A DNA stretch of 64,000 nt from Oopsacas minuta. Taxonomy: Eukaryota > Porifera > Hexactinellida > Lyssacinosida > Leucopsacidae. How positions within the stretch are numbered: position 1 is the stretch's first letter; each line of letters begins with the position of its first letter. A program made the translations under genes and the position numbers. This document shows, piece after piece, positions 33,701 through 43,603 of this stretch. Under the pieces are notes generated by a model. It worked only from the letters and a program-made list of their open reading frames with translations. It did no database searches and was not told the origin of the DNA. The stretch spans positions 372,001-436,000 of the forward strand of contig JAKMXF010000299.1 of assembly GCA_024704765.1 (NCBI GenBank), in the 5' to 3' direction.

Positions 33701-36192
33701 CTTGCAAACTGAATCCCACTCAGTTCTGAGTCAGCCACATCTGAATTACTGATATCATGTGAGGCATTTGGTAACAAGTTATTAATTATTCAAACTTGAT
33801 CACGTAACTACTACTACTACTATTGTAACAAAAATTATGATAATTTATGCAATGAGCTCAATCATTTTGTCATCATTCTTAGCTTATTTCCCATAATTAT
33901 TAGTTATGAATACAATGTCTGTCAGGGAAATTTAGAAAATTTAATTGAATGATAGACTTTCGTCTCAGAGCTTCTTCATCAGGAGAATTATTCGTCTAGA
34001 TTGCGTTACCTAATTCCTTAAGATAGTATTTTCAGATTTTGAGAGAGTATCTCTATCCATCTAATAATATTCTAATTTAAATGTATATCAACGACATTCT
34101 CTCTATAGAGATTAGTGAACTAATTATTAAATATTCAAGAACTTCCAGTCAGGTGAAACTACTAATGTCATGAATATACTTTCCAAGAAATTATCTTATT
34201 ATGGAATTGCAAAATATTCGTCAAAATATCCATGAAAAGAGAGAGTCAGCGATTTTAGCTGTCAGAATTATAGTATACTAACAGCATGAGGTTTCATAAA
34301 GGGCTCATGATTATTGTATTTGATTACTGAACAAAAAGATTATTTGCTGTAAGCTGTTGCATGTTGTGTGATTATTCTGTTGAATTGAGCATTTATTAAT
34401 TGAATATAACAAACAAATTACGAGATTGTTCTGTATGTTATTGAGTATAATATTGGAATAACTAACCTGTAAGTCACAAAATCTATTAATTATACTGCAA
34501 TTAAACCATCATATTTGCTCATATCTTGAGTATAGAGCAGGTTTCCAGTTAACTTAAGCAAAAAACATTCTTTACAAAAACTTTAATTGCTGTATGACTT
34601 ATCTAATTATTGTATGAAATACTGAGAACCCAGACAAATTTTTAGTAATGTAATTGATAAGGGACATAATCGTGCTCCATATAATGCATTGAATTATAGA
34701 AAAGAATGAAATCGTATTAGAACAGCTTACAAAAGGTGGACATTTTTTGGCAATACCAAAAAATATTACTAGATGCATTTCATAATTCCCAAAATATTCC
34801 ACCAATACTGACAATGCACGTAGTTATTGTAGTATGGTAGAAAAAAATTTGTAGGTTAATCATGGCAAGAAAGAAGAATATTCTCATTGTGCAATTTTGT
34901 ATGGCTCACCTTGAATATTTTTCCACAATTTTGAGATGACATTCAATAGAACTAAATAATTTTGTTAAAACATTATTTATTATGCAAAATGGATGGTTTT
35001 CTGATATGTTAATTAGATTTAATGCATTGTCGTTAAACAAATAATTTTTCGAATTCTAAGAAATGCAATTAACTAATTAATTAATGTGTAAGGCCAGGAT
35101 GGAAGTTGGGACTGAGTATCAGGTTTGATCGTAACCTATTCGTGGCTAAGTTTTGAGGAATATACCATAATTCTACTTCAAATGTCCACAGACTTGAAGT
35201 CCAAACTGTTGGATCATTTGATACTCTTCTATCCCAGAAGAAGTCAACGGCAGTTATATAGGGTGACCATTGTCCAGGATTCTAATACATATGTACAGGA
35301 TTCCTAAACTTGCTGGTCACTTTACAGTTATAGTACCTCTAAAATGCTGTTGGGGCTTTAAAGCATTTAAAATATGAGGGATACGGACGTTTGCTTGTAT
35401 TTTTTCAATGAAACCGTTTCGCATAAACTTCCGGATGTTTTTTATCATGTCAAAATATTTGAAATTTTCCTCAACCGAGGTAAATGTCGGACTGTTCCTG
35501 ATAAAAATTATAACGTTTTATGTCTATGGCAGGTTAGTAGCTAGAGTTTATTGATTGCCCAGGAAGCTACGCCCCTGGGCTATGGTTGAAGGCCGTGACA
35601 TAATTCTCTATTCAATAATTAATTTGGATCTCTTCCCAAGTACTATAGATTATCATATAGAATACAAACAGATTGCATTAGTCTAAACTATTTTGGAACA
35701 TGGACAATATTGAAAACAGATTTACTCTCTCAAACTAAAAATCCGTATAAATGTGTTGATGTGTTTATATTGATAGTTAATTAAGGTTATTTGGCAGCCT
35801 GCAAGGGCTGCAGATAACATTTTCAGGTAGAGGGGTAGCTAGGGCCGTACTCCCTGCTCCCTGGCTACGCCTTTCTTCGAAATTTTCAAGAAAACTTGTC
35901 CGTCCCGTTCTGTGAATTAAGGAAGCCCCCTGTTAATGAGAAACTTTTTTCAGCTCTATATGCACATGATGTCCATCTAAGCATGGGGGTGGCCGACGCG
36001 ACATTTCGTTATCATTATCTCATTATTTTATGACCTTATCATATCAATTCATGGAAATACTTCTGTGATTATACGTGTTAATTATTGAATTACATGTCAG
36101 GTCTCTTCACCCATCAATCATAATTCGTTAGTGAATATTCAATATTGTAATAATTTATCAAATTATATTTCAAACTATTATATCACTAAGCC
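30795..36192. other. 5.4 kb intergenic region upstream of scribbler-like gene and PUS7
   Basis: The two flanking genes are divergent. The DNA is AT-rich apart from a GC-rich patch with a hairpin at 33305-33432 and transposon-like debris at 35100-35990, where CTACGCCCCTGGG and GGCTACGCC resemble hAT ends (CAGGGGCGTAG in the other orientation). Untranslated first exons of either gene could lie here. Confidence 0.4.
33305..33432. other. GC-rich hairpin-forming patch
   Basis: A perfect 10 bp inverted repeat CTGGCGTTGC (33345-33354) and GCAACGCCAG (33405-33414) with a 50-base loop, followed at once by a second hairpin CCAGTT-AAAA-AACTGG. On + it follows a good acceptor (TTTTCTCTTTCTAG) and one frame is open for 41 codons with eight cysteines or arginine-rich stretches (CNRSWRCRNTYCND). 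It could be an exon, a small structured RNA or a decayed transposon end. Confidence 0.4.
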
Positions 36193-38034
36193 ATGAAACG
36201 TTGTGAAGATTCTTCAAATGATTATCCCTCAAACAAACGTACGAAAACTACAGATCAAGTCCCAGAAGACATCGACGAAGTCCCATGTGTATCTAAAGTG
36301 ATAGCTGATCCAGTGTGTCCCGAACAAAAAATTGAGAGAGAAAATCTTGTTGGGATAACAAAATTTGCGAATCCAACTCTCACTCCCTTCCATGGAGTGA
36401 TAAAAACAAGATTTTCAGATTTCCATGTAAATGAAATCAGTTTGGAAGGAAAAACAATTGAATTAACTCAGTTGGGCACTCAATCAGCTGATGAGCAAGA
36501 ATCAATTGCTAAGGCTAACCCTGACAACACAGTAGCAGAAATAGAAGGTCTATCTTCTCCTCAACTCGTGGATGAACTCAAGAAAATAATCCCAGAAAAT
36601 ATAGTCACAGAATTAGAAAATTTGAATTCCGAATCCTCCCAGGATTCAATTGTAATTCCTCTGATTCAAGAGAAAGAAATTAGAAAGAATATTCATTTTC
36701 TGATAAAGCGCGTTTATCCAAACCTCGCTACAAGTGCTAAAGACAACCAAATAACAGTACATCACTCAGAACACATACCATCTGACCACCTCCGTAACGT
36801 AGGTTGGCCGAAAAAACTTCCTACATTTTGTCAATGTGTACTCTTCAAAGAGAACATTGATACGCTTCAGGCGATTTCAACTCTCTCCCATAGACTCAAC
36901 ATAAAACAAAGTGCTATAGGCTACGCAGGGATTAAAGACAAAAGAGCGAAGACATCTCAACTGATAACATTTCGTCGTATGAATGCTAAACGACTGGTCG
37001 GCCTGAATAAAGCAAAATCTCATATAAAGCTAGGTAACTTTAGCTATGTTGATAAGCACTTGAAATTAGGTGATTTGACTGGTAACAAATTTAGGATAGT
37101 TATTCGTAATATCAACTGTGAAATAACTGATTTGACATCATCTATTGAATCACTGAAGAAAAATGGATTCGTGAATTACTTCGGTCTACAACGTTTCGGC
37201 AATATAGGAGGAGAAACGCATATTGTCGGTAAACTTATTCTCCAGAAGAGATGGGAAGATGCAGTCAACATGTTGTTGGGTGGGGAAAGACGTGATGAAG
37301 ATGAGAGAACAGCTACAGCAAGAGGGATATGGCGTAAAACACATGATGTTAAAGCGGCCTTGAAAGAAATGCCACGAACACGAACACACGAGATTACACT
37401 ACTCAAAGCTATTGAGAAGAATATACAAGCAAACAATTTCCAGAATATTCTACAACATTTACCATCTCAAGTAAGGAAACTGTATGTACATGCTTATCAA
37501 AGTTTCCTATGGAATTATTCAGTTAGCTCTAGGCTTGAATCTGATGACAGAAATTTGAAGGTAGGAGATAAAGTTTTGAATGGAGATGGTGATGTTTGTA
37601 CCATGGATGAAGATATGATTAATTCAGGAAAATATCTTCTAGAAAATTTAGTTATACCAACTATTGGGGAAGACTCTACGCCAGATAAGTTTACTCTGGA
37701 ACTTTTGCAGAATGAAAATATAGAATTTGACACGATAAAGACATTAACTATTGAATATCAACTGTGGACAAATTACAGAAAGGTTTTTATCAAGCCTGAC
37801 ATTGAAAATTGGTCACTAAAGAATTACACCAATTTAGAGGAAACTTTGGTACTTAGTGATTTAGATAAAATACAAGGATTTGAATCTACTAAAGTTGATG
37901 AAGATGCTATTCAGAGAACAGCTCTCTTATTAACTCTATCTCTTCCTAAGAGTTGTTATGCTACCATGGCTCTAAGAGAATTGCTGAGAGAAGATACAAG
38001 TTCTAGTTATCAGGCTACTCTCAATGCTATTTAA
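36193..38034 (+). CDS. PUS7: PUS7-like TruD-family pseudouridine synthase
   Basis: A 613-residue protein in one exon. PUS7 converts uridine to pseudouridine in tRNA, snRNA and mRNA. The N-terminal 50 residues are basic and acidic and may be nuclear-targeting (KRTK). The catalytic motif YAGIKDKRAKTSQ lies at about 248-260, with the presumed catalytic Asp at about 253; FVNYFGLQRFGN at about 324-335 is the second TruD motif, and the C-terminal half carries the TRUD insertion domain and SYQATLNAI end. Size is close to the human protein (about 660). It follows a 5.4 kb gene-free stretch. The ATG has GCC in front. Confidence 0.88.
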   Translation: MKRCEDSSNDYPSNKRTKTTDQVPEDIDEVPCVSKVIADPVCPEQKIERENLVGITKFANPTLTPFHGVIKTRFSDFHVNEISLEGKTIELTQLGTQSADEQESIAKANPDNTVAEIEGLSSPQLVDELKKIIPENIVTELENLNSESSQDSIVIPLIQEKEIRKNIHFLIKRVYPNLATSAKDNQITVHHSEHIPSDHLRNVGWPKKLPTFCQCVLFKENIDTLQAISTLSHRLNIKQSAIGYAGIKDKRAKTSQLITFRRMNAKRLVGLNKAKSHIKLGNFSYVDKHLKLGDLTGNKFRIVIRNINCEITDLTSSIESLKKNGFVNYFGLQRFGNIGGETHIVGKLILQKRWEDAVNMLLGGERRDEDERTATARGIWRKTHDVKAALKEMPRTRTHEITLLKAIEKNIQANNFQNILQHLPSQVRKLYVHAYQSFLWNYSVSSRLESDDRNLKVGDKVLNGDGDVCTMDEDMINSGKYLLENLVIPTIGEDSTPDKFTLELLQNENIEFDTIKTLTIEYQLWTNYRKVFIKPDIENWSLKNYTNLEETLVLSDLDKIQGFESTKVDEDAIQRTALLLTLSLPKSCYATMALRELLREDTSSSYQATLNAI

Positions 38035-39375
38035 TTTTCGTTATACAGAGATTATAGACTATTTCTATAATTAATTCCTATCGTATTTTCTGACATTATT
38101 CTGTTCGTATTCTAATAGAAGTTATAAGTAGGGAATAATTTGAAATGGCATTTATCATCAGGTCTGGGACTCTTGGTTAAGTTATGTGGCAAATATTAAA
38201 CAGAATAGGTAAATATGTTATGAAAAACAAGTATTTTCATTACTATTTGGAAATTAATTTTCTTAATCTCAGTGATGATTAAATAGTGTCACCTCCACAA
38301 ACGGGGTCCCAGAGACGCCGAAAACCCCTTTTCCTGTTTCTGCAAAATTTCCCGTTTGTGGAGGTTCATTTGTAAGGGAATAGGGATTCGCTCTATTTTT
38401 CTCGTCCGTTTGTGAAGGTTACACACTATGTTAATTCTATATTTACACATTACGTATATTATTTAGCAGAACACTACTGAAATCAACATTTCATGAACCA
38501 CCAATAAGTTAAGTGAGCACCTGATTCAACTGCCATGAGGAGCGTTGAAGTAATTACTTAATATCCGATTGTCAAGGTTTTCGATGGATTGTAATCTACT
38601 TCTTTTGGTTGAATTCGCAGGTTTAATATGGGCCAACCGTGTACATTCTGAATGTTAACACAAACTTATTTCTACTTCAAAACCTCTATCTGCTTTTGGC
38701 TCAGATAGATCCCATAGACAGGTGATGGCTCACTAACTTTAGTACAATTCTAAGAGTTAATATACTGTAGCGAATACACTTTTTATTGCTTAAGGTCTTG
38801 TAATATTATATGAAGCTTTACATATATTATTTTTGCTGGATTAATATTATATTATCCGTATTCCTGAATGTGTTTTGTTTTGTTTTGTTTGCTTACAATG
38901 AACCTGTCAATGAACTGTAGTTTACACTGATACTTTGGTGATGGTCGGAAATTTCATTATCTAGTGCGGCTTGCTTAATTGTCCCGCTTTTTTCTTCACT
39001 CAGGTTGGCAAGTACTCGTGGTCATGCTCCATTGTAATAACTATCCATTTGATGTGTAATTGGACGCTACATCCTACATACATGTGTGTCCTGTTTTACA
39101 ATGTACAACTCTGTTACCAAATTCTGTATCATCATTTCATAATTATGACAATAAGTGTTACTTGTCACTTAATTACCACCAATTTATTTCACAAGCGAAA
39201 ATATTTGGATGGAATAACTTCAGAAGACTTAGACAAGAACTCACATAATCTTTGAGCTATTTATAGCGTTCAATTAATTATGAATCATTCGCGAATCGAT
39301 TTTCCTTCCCAAGAGTTCCTATAAATTGCAAGTAAAATTTTAAACGCATCAAAATATTCCCAAAAATCAGACTTG
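38035..39375. other. Intergenic region PUS7 to SUFU
   Basis: Contains the second copy of the CACCTCCAC-end element (38288-38427). The remaining DNA is AT-rich; a 94-codon frame at 38971 has no family features. Confidence 0.45.
38288..38427. repeat. MITE-like element, copy 2 of 2
   Basis: Begins GTCACCTCCACAAACGGGG and ends CGTTTGTGAAGGTTACAC, imperfect inverted complements; an inner CCCGTTTGTGGAGGTTC is a nearly perfect complement of the start. Related to 846-985 by end sequence, inner repeat and size. Confidence 0.55.
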
Positions 39376-40644
39376 ATGTACCCAACAGTCCCACAATCCT
39401 TGAAGAACCCAGTATTTATACCAGATGGTATACAGAGCATTCTGAATGCTTGTCACAAACTATATCCAACCCAAACCAACCCCAGACAGGTAATGGCACA
39501 GGTAAAGTTTTGGTTAGGCGGCCCTCACCCATTAGATTACGTCACTATATATCATCATGAGGGTAAGAAGGGGTTGTGTGTGTCACACTGGCATTATGTT
39601 AGTATGGGTCTTTCTGATCTACATGGGGATGGAAGGGTGCATGACAGGAGGCCCAGTTCATCATCTAGCGATGAGCTCAGCGGATTCGGATTCGAACTCT
39701 CCTTTAGACTGAAAGTGAAAATCGGAGGTGAAACACCTCCTCTCTGGCCCGTAGAACTATTACAGTCAATCGCTTCAAATATATTCAGTTCACGTGCTAA
39801 CTTCAAACCAGGAGATTACATAACTTGGAATAGTCCAATCGACAAATCTCAATCTTGTATTCTAACTCAGCTATTCATTATTGAGGATCCTAAATTATCT
39901 GAGATTCAAACAAAGGTTGGTCGTGTCTCATTTTTCCAGATAGTCCCTGCTAGCATGGAAGAGCTAAATGCTGCACAAAGCTGGAATGTGATGGGTGTTG
40001 TGGACTTGATGAGAGAGAGCATTCTCACAGGTGGCCCCTATCAAGTGTGTGATAATGGACGTACTAAAACTCTATACCAAATCAATACTACAGCTATGAC
40101 AATAATAAAACAACGGCTTAAATCAGAAGGAAACAATTTCTCTGGCTTTTCAACAGAATGTCATTGGTTTGATTCAACAGGTCGTGACATAAGATCTCTA
40201 ACTCCAGTCGACTTATTACAAACAGGATATGATTCCAATTTTGCTTCTTCCTCCACCCAGCTGGTATATTCTTACGTAGATCACCCAGAACTAAAGCGTA
40301 TAAGGGAGATTACTATTGCTCTCTGTGTGGAGGCGTTCCTTTTACTTCCGCTTGTGTTGCGGGGACGTTTGCAACACGGTAGGCATTTCACTTTCAGATC
40401 TTCGAATAACGAGATAGCAATCACACTAGTTCCAGAAGGTCAAGAAGGTACTCTAGTTTCACCGTCAATTCCTTATGTAGCAAAGTCTTGTTGGCTGCAG
40501 ATGTACACACCTGTTAGTTTACTCGACGAGATTCTTATTGTAGCTGATAACTTCTATAGTGAGTATACACCCGAAGAGAAGGTCAATCTCAAAGATTTAT
40601 TCCCATTCCCGAAATATTCACTTATTTTACGTATTGACTTATAA
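39376..40644 (+). CDS. SUFU: Suppressor of fused homologue
   Basis: A 422-residue protein. SUFU binds Gli/Ci transcription factors and restrains Hedgehog signalling. The N-terminal domain shows GGPHPLDYVTIYHH, HWHYVSMGLSDLHGDGRVH and GFGFELSFRLK, all hallmark SUFU motifs at about 50-115; the C-terminal domain spans about 240-422. Length is close to the human protein (484) but lacks part of the disordered loop. The first ATG in frame is at 39376; a TTG codon just before it is not a likely start. Single exon, unlike vertebrate SUFU. The presence of SUFU supports an animal origin, although the gene exists in animals without a full Hedgehog pathway. Confidence 0.92.
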   Translation: MYPTVPQSLKNPVFIPDGIQSILNACHKLYPTQTNPRQVMAQVKFWLGGPHPLDYVTIYHHEGKKGLCVSHWHYVSMGLSDLHGDGRVHDRRPSSSSSDELSGFGFELSFRLKVKIGGETPPLWPVELLQSIASNIFSSRANFKPGDYITWNSPIDKSQSCILTQLFIIEDPKLSEIQTKVGRVSFFQIVPASMEELNAAQSWNVMGVVDLMRESILTGGPYQVCDNGRTKTLYQINTTAMTIIKQRLKSEGNNFSGFSTECHWFDSTGRDIRSLTPVDLLQTGYDSNFASSSTQLVYSYVDHPELKRIREITIALCVEAFLLLPLVLRGRLQHGRHFTFRSSNNEIAITLVPEGQEGTLVSPSIPYVAKSCWLQMYTPVSLLDEILIVADNFYSEYTPEEKVNLKDLFPFPKYSLILRIDL

Positions 40645-41148
40645 GGTTTACATAATTTCATTTTTGCGATTATATCCAAGCTCGAGGGATCGCGATAATT
40701 ACTTCGATATATCCATGAATTATATTATTTGAGGCATTAAGAAGTACTCAAAGCACGCTCCATTTGTACTTAGAGCACACACAGGCCTCAAAATGCCAAA
40801 AACAACATCCAAGCAGGTAGCCACTAATACAGGGAAATACCCACTCCAACAGGCTATGGGTGCATACAATATTTGTACAATTGATTTCATGTTTCGATAT
40901 AGCCCGTGATGGATATACCGAGAGTTTACTCTGTTAATTAATTAATTACACTAGAAATCGTTTTTGGTTACCCCGAAAAAATGAGTTTTGTAGGTATTAT
41001 GGAGAAACAAGCACATAGGCAAGTAGGCAAAACCCCCGATTTCTACTTTACTATACATTCATATCTCGAAACGATGACTGTATTATCCAGGAATTATTTA
41101 TGAATTACTCATTTTTATGTGAAATAATTATTTTACAATTACAGTGAC
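40645..41148. other. Intergenic region SUFU to GT10
   Basis: AT-rich, no gene or clear repeat. The sequence before the GT10 start ends in TTTTACAATTACAG, which would serve as a splice acceptor for a 5' UTR intron. Confidence 0.4.
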
Positions 41149-42321
41149 ATGTATAACAGCCAGAAGCAAGTATTCTCTCTAGTTTTACTCTCAATTTTGA
41201 CCTTGAGTAATCCAATAACGATGAATATAATCCCGGAGTATCTAAATGGATACCACAGTGCAGGTGATTATTCTTGTGAAATACCTTGTGTAGTTAGAGA
41301 AAACAAAGATAACCCAGATGCAGAATTTTACCTAGCAATGAATGATGGAGACGTTTTAGCAGCTGTAAAAGGAAACTCACAAGTACCTATACGTATCTTA
41401 GGAGCACAAGAACCTCAACACTATTATCCCTTGTTGAAACTGGAATATTTGAGTAAGCATTTTGAGGGCTCAGCTCTGCTAGATAGAAAATCTGATCTTC
41501 CTTGGCCAATTATTCCAAATATGCATGTAGTTAAAGAAGTTAACATGCCAAAAGACGCACTACCAAAAGCTACATTTGTAGCTAGAAATTGTTACCCAAT
41601 GAATAACCGAAATGAGTACGTCAGAGTAATTGGTAATAAAATTGGGTTAATAGCTCCTGGCGAATGTCTGAACAATATGAATTGGCCAGATTGTAATGGT
41701 CGTCCCTGTAGTAAAGTAGAAGTTTTACGAGGATACAAGATACATCTGGCATTTGAGAATGGAGACTCTCCTGGATTTGTGACAGATAAACCATATCATG
41801 CATTTGAAGCTGGAGTATTACCAGTGTGGATGGGAACACGTGACATAGCAGATGCTGTCCCTAAAGGCTCGTACATTGATGTAGCTGAGTTCAATTCACC
41901 AGATGATGTCGCTAACTACCTGAAGTTAGTATTAGAGAATGAAACTCTGTATAACAGCTATTTTGAATGGAAAAAGAAACCATTTGACCCAGAATATGTT
42001 AAGAATAACGAAGTGTTGTGGACTGAAAGTATATTCTGTCGCATATGTTATTATGTAGATACACTCAAGAGAGGGTTAGAATGGGATCATGCTAGACAGA
42101 GAGCTAAATCTTCTGACGTCATTGATAGAAATATTAGCATCAATTTTAGTGTTAAGGAGTTAGCTATAGAGCCTAGTTGTCGAAATGGCTTGTGTAAAAT
42201 ATTTGGAGCTACTCATATTATGCTATTTATACTTCTGGCCAATTCAATCCTTATTCTAGTTGTTCTGCTCAGAAAACTGCCTATCCGGATTCCTTTTACG
42301 AGGCAAATTTGGGATCGTTGA
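41149..42321 (+). CDS. GT10 (alpha-1,3-fucosyltransferase-like) with C-terminal anchor
   Basis: A 390-residue protein of glycosyltransferase family 10, which moves fucose from GDP-fucose to glycans in the Golgi. The family core is at about 165-290: HLAFENGDSPGFVTDK followed by AFEAGVLPVWMG, then DDVANYLKLV and the Cys pair CRICYYVD. A signal-like hydrophobic stretch is at about 9-25, and a second, clear membrane segment is at about 351-372 near the end. Known fucosyltransferases are type II with an N-terminal anchor, so the layout here is unusual and may mean a type I protein. The conserved TEK is TDK here. Acceptor specificity is unknown. Confidence 0.75.
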   Translation: MYNSQKQVFSLVLLSILTLSNPITMNIIPEYLNGYHSAGDYSCEIPCVVRENKDNPDAEFYLAMNDGDVLAAVKGNSQVPIRILGAQEPQHYYPLLKLEYLSKHFEGSALLDRKSDLPWPIIPNMHVVKEVNMPKDALPKATFVARNCYPMNNRNEYVRVIGNKIGLIAPGECLNNMNWPDCNGRPCSKVEVLRGYKIHLAFENGDSPGFVTDKPYHAFEAGVLPVWMGTRDIADAVPKGSYIDVAEFNSPDDVANYLKLVLENETLYNSYFEWKKKPFDPEYVKNNEVLWTESIFCRICYYVDTLKRGLEWDHARQRAKSSDVIDRNISINFSVKELAIEPSCRNGLCKIFGATHIMLFILLANSILILVVLLRKLPIRIPFTRQIWDR

Positions 42322-43603
42322 AACAATTTCATAACTCATTTGTTTCTCATTTTATCATATTTCGAAATTTACTAAGTTGTAGCATAGCATTCTAGATACT
42401 AAGCCAATGGTGGTCACTGAAAAATTTGGACCCTAGATTGATTGAATAACTCAATATTCGCATAGCATAAATGTATTATTGATATCTGACAATACACTAA
42501 TTCAATTTCTACAAAGTATTTCCGGGCAGAAATGACGTCATCTGCGTGCTTAGTTAGCAATTATGTCAAAGAAATGCTCCAATGTTAAAATGCTATAATG
42601 AGTTAATTAGTAAAGTTATCGTTTCAAAATTTATGCCATGGGATCTAACAATGCTGCCGCACAAAATATCAAAAATTGTCATGATAAAGTTAGTGAGTTT
42701 CATAGTTATAGTAGTGACCATTGGTGGCATATTTTGGCCAATATTCATCCATAACTTGACACCCTTCAATGTTACGGCCAAACCAACTTACACAAATATA
42801 GTATATACCCGACTTCCCATACCATACTAATACATTTTGACTTGATATCTCTTATAACTATGACGTAATCTTGAAAATGACCATATATGGCATTATTGAT
42901 GACTTCGCAATATTCTTTGGAGATATCATCTCAAAATGTATTATTATGGTATGGGAAGTCGGGTATATACTATATTTGTGTAAGTTGGTTTAGCCGTAGC
43001 ATTGAAGGATGTCAAGTTATGGATGAATATTGGCCAAAATATGCAACTTTTTTATTTTATCACGACAAATAGAATTTCCTATGCAAATATTGAGGTATTC
43101 AATCAATTCATGGTCCAAATTTCATTGCCTTAGTGTATAGAATGTTATGGTTATAGATATGTAAATTATCATTTTATTGAGTTAATTATGTGATTATACA
43201 TTTTATTGAGATTAAGCGAATTACATATTCTGCTGTTTATTGGTACAGCTATTACCGCGAGTTTCCCTCTTGGCATGGACGATATCCAACCCCCATTTGT
43301 CAGTTGATTATTTCCGGTGATAATTAATTCGCAAAATTTGTAATCAATAATTGATGTAGGATTTTGATCCAAAGAGGTACACGGAGCATTGAAGATTTTC
43401 CAGTAATTACTAAATAAAAAATTTTTGATTACATTCCGACGTAATTTTCGATCAATATGAAGACTTGAGCCAAAATTAATTTTGAACTTTATAAGTTCTA
43501 ACTGAGTGTTAGTTGTAATCGAATTTACATTGACCTCTAATTAGCTCTTTCGTAATTCACGCTTTTTATACTTTTAGTATTGATCAGTAGTTTACCATAT
43601 AAC
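42322..43603. other. Intergenic region GT10 to BTAF1
   Basis: Largely occupied by a fold-back element (42397-43137). The 460 bases before the BTAF1 ATG contain no other visible structure and probably include its promoter. Confidence 0.5.
42397..43137. repeat. Fold-back inverted repeat of about 740 bp
   Basis: Inner arms 42727-42850 and 42921-43044 are 124-base inverted complements with few mismatches and a 70-base spacer. Outer arms 42397-42463 and 43081-43137 are also inverted complements (left ATTGATTGAATAACTCAATA against right TATTGAGGTATTCAATCAAT). Between the left arms there are about 260 bases absent on the right, so one side has an insertion or the other a deletion. No coding capacity. 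Confidence 0.8.

Noticed and set aside
35125-35307. Frame with repeated IVQDSNTYVQDS end
   Set aside because: Due to a short local duplication (CAGGATTC...) in transposon-like debris; no family features.
38971-39255. 94-codon frame before SUFU
   Set aside because: Composition resembles random AT-rich translation (many His, Ile, Thr) and there is an overlapping equally long frame on the same strand.
42582-43072. Open frames within the fold-back element
   Set aside because: The same hydrophobic frames recur on both arms because the arms are inverted copies; no transposase motif is visible.
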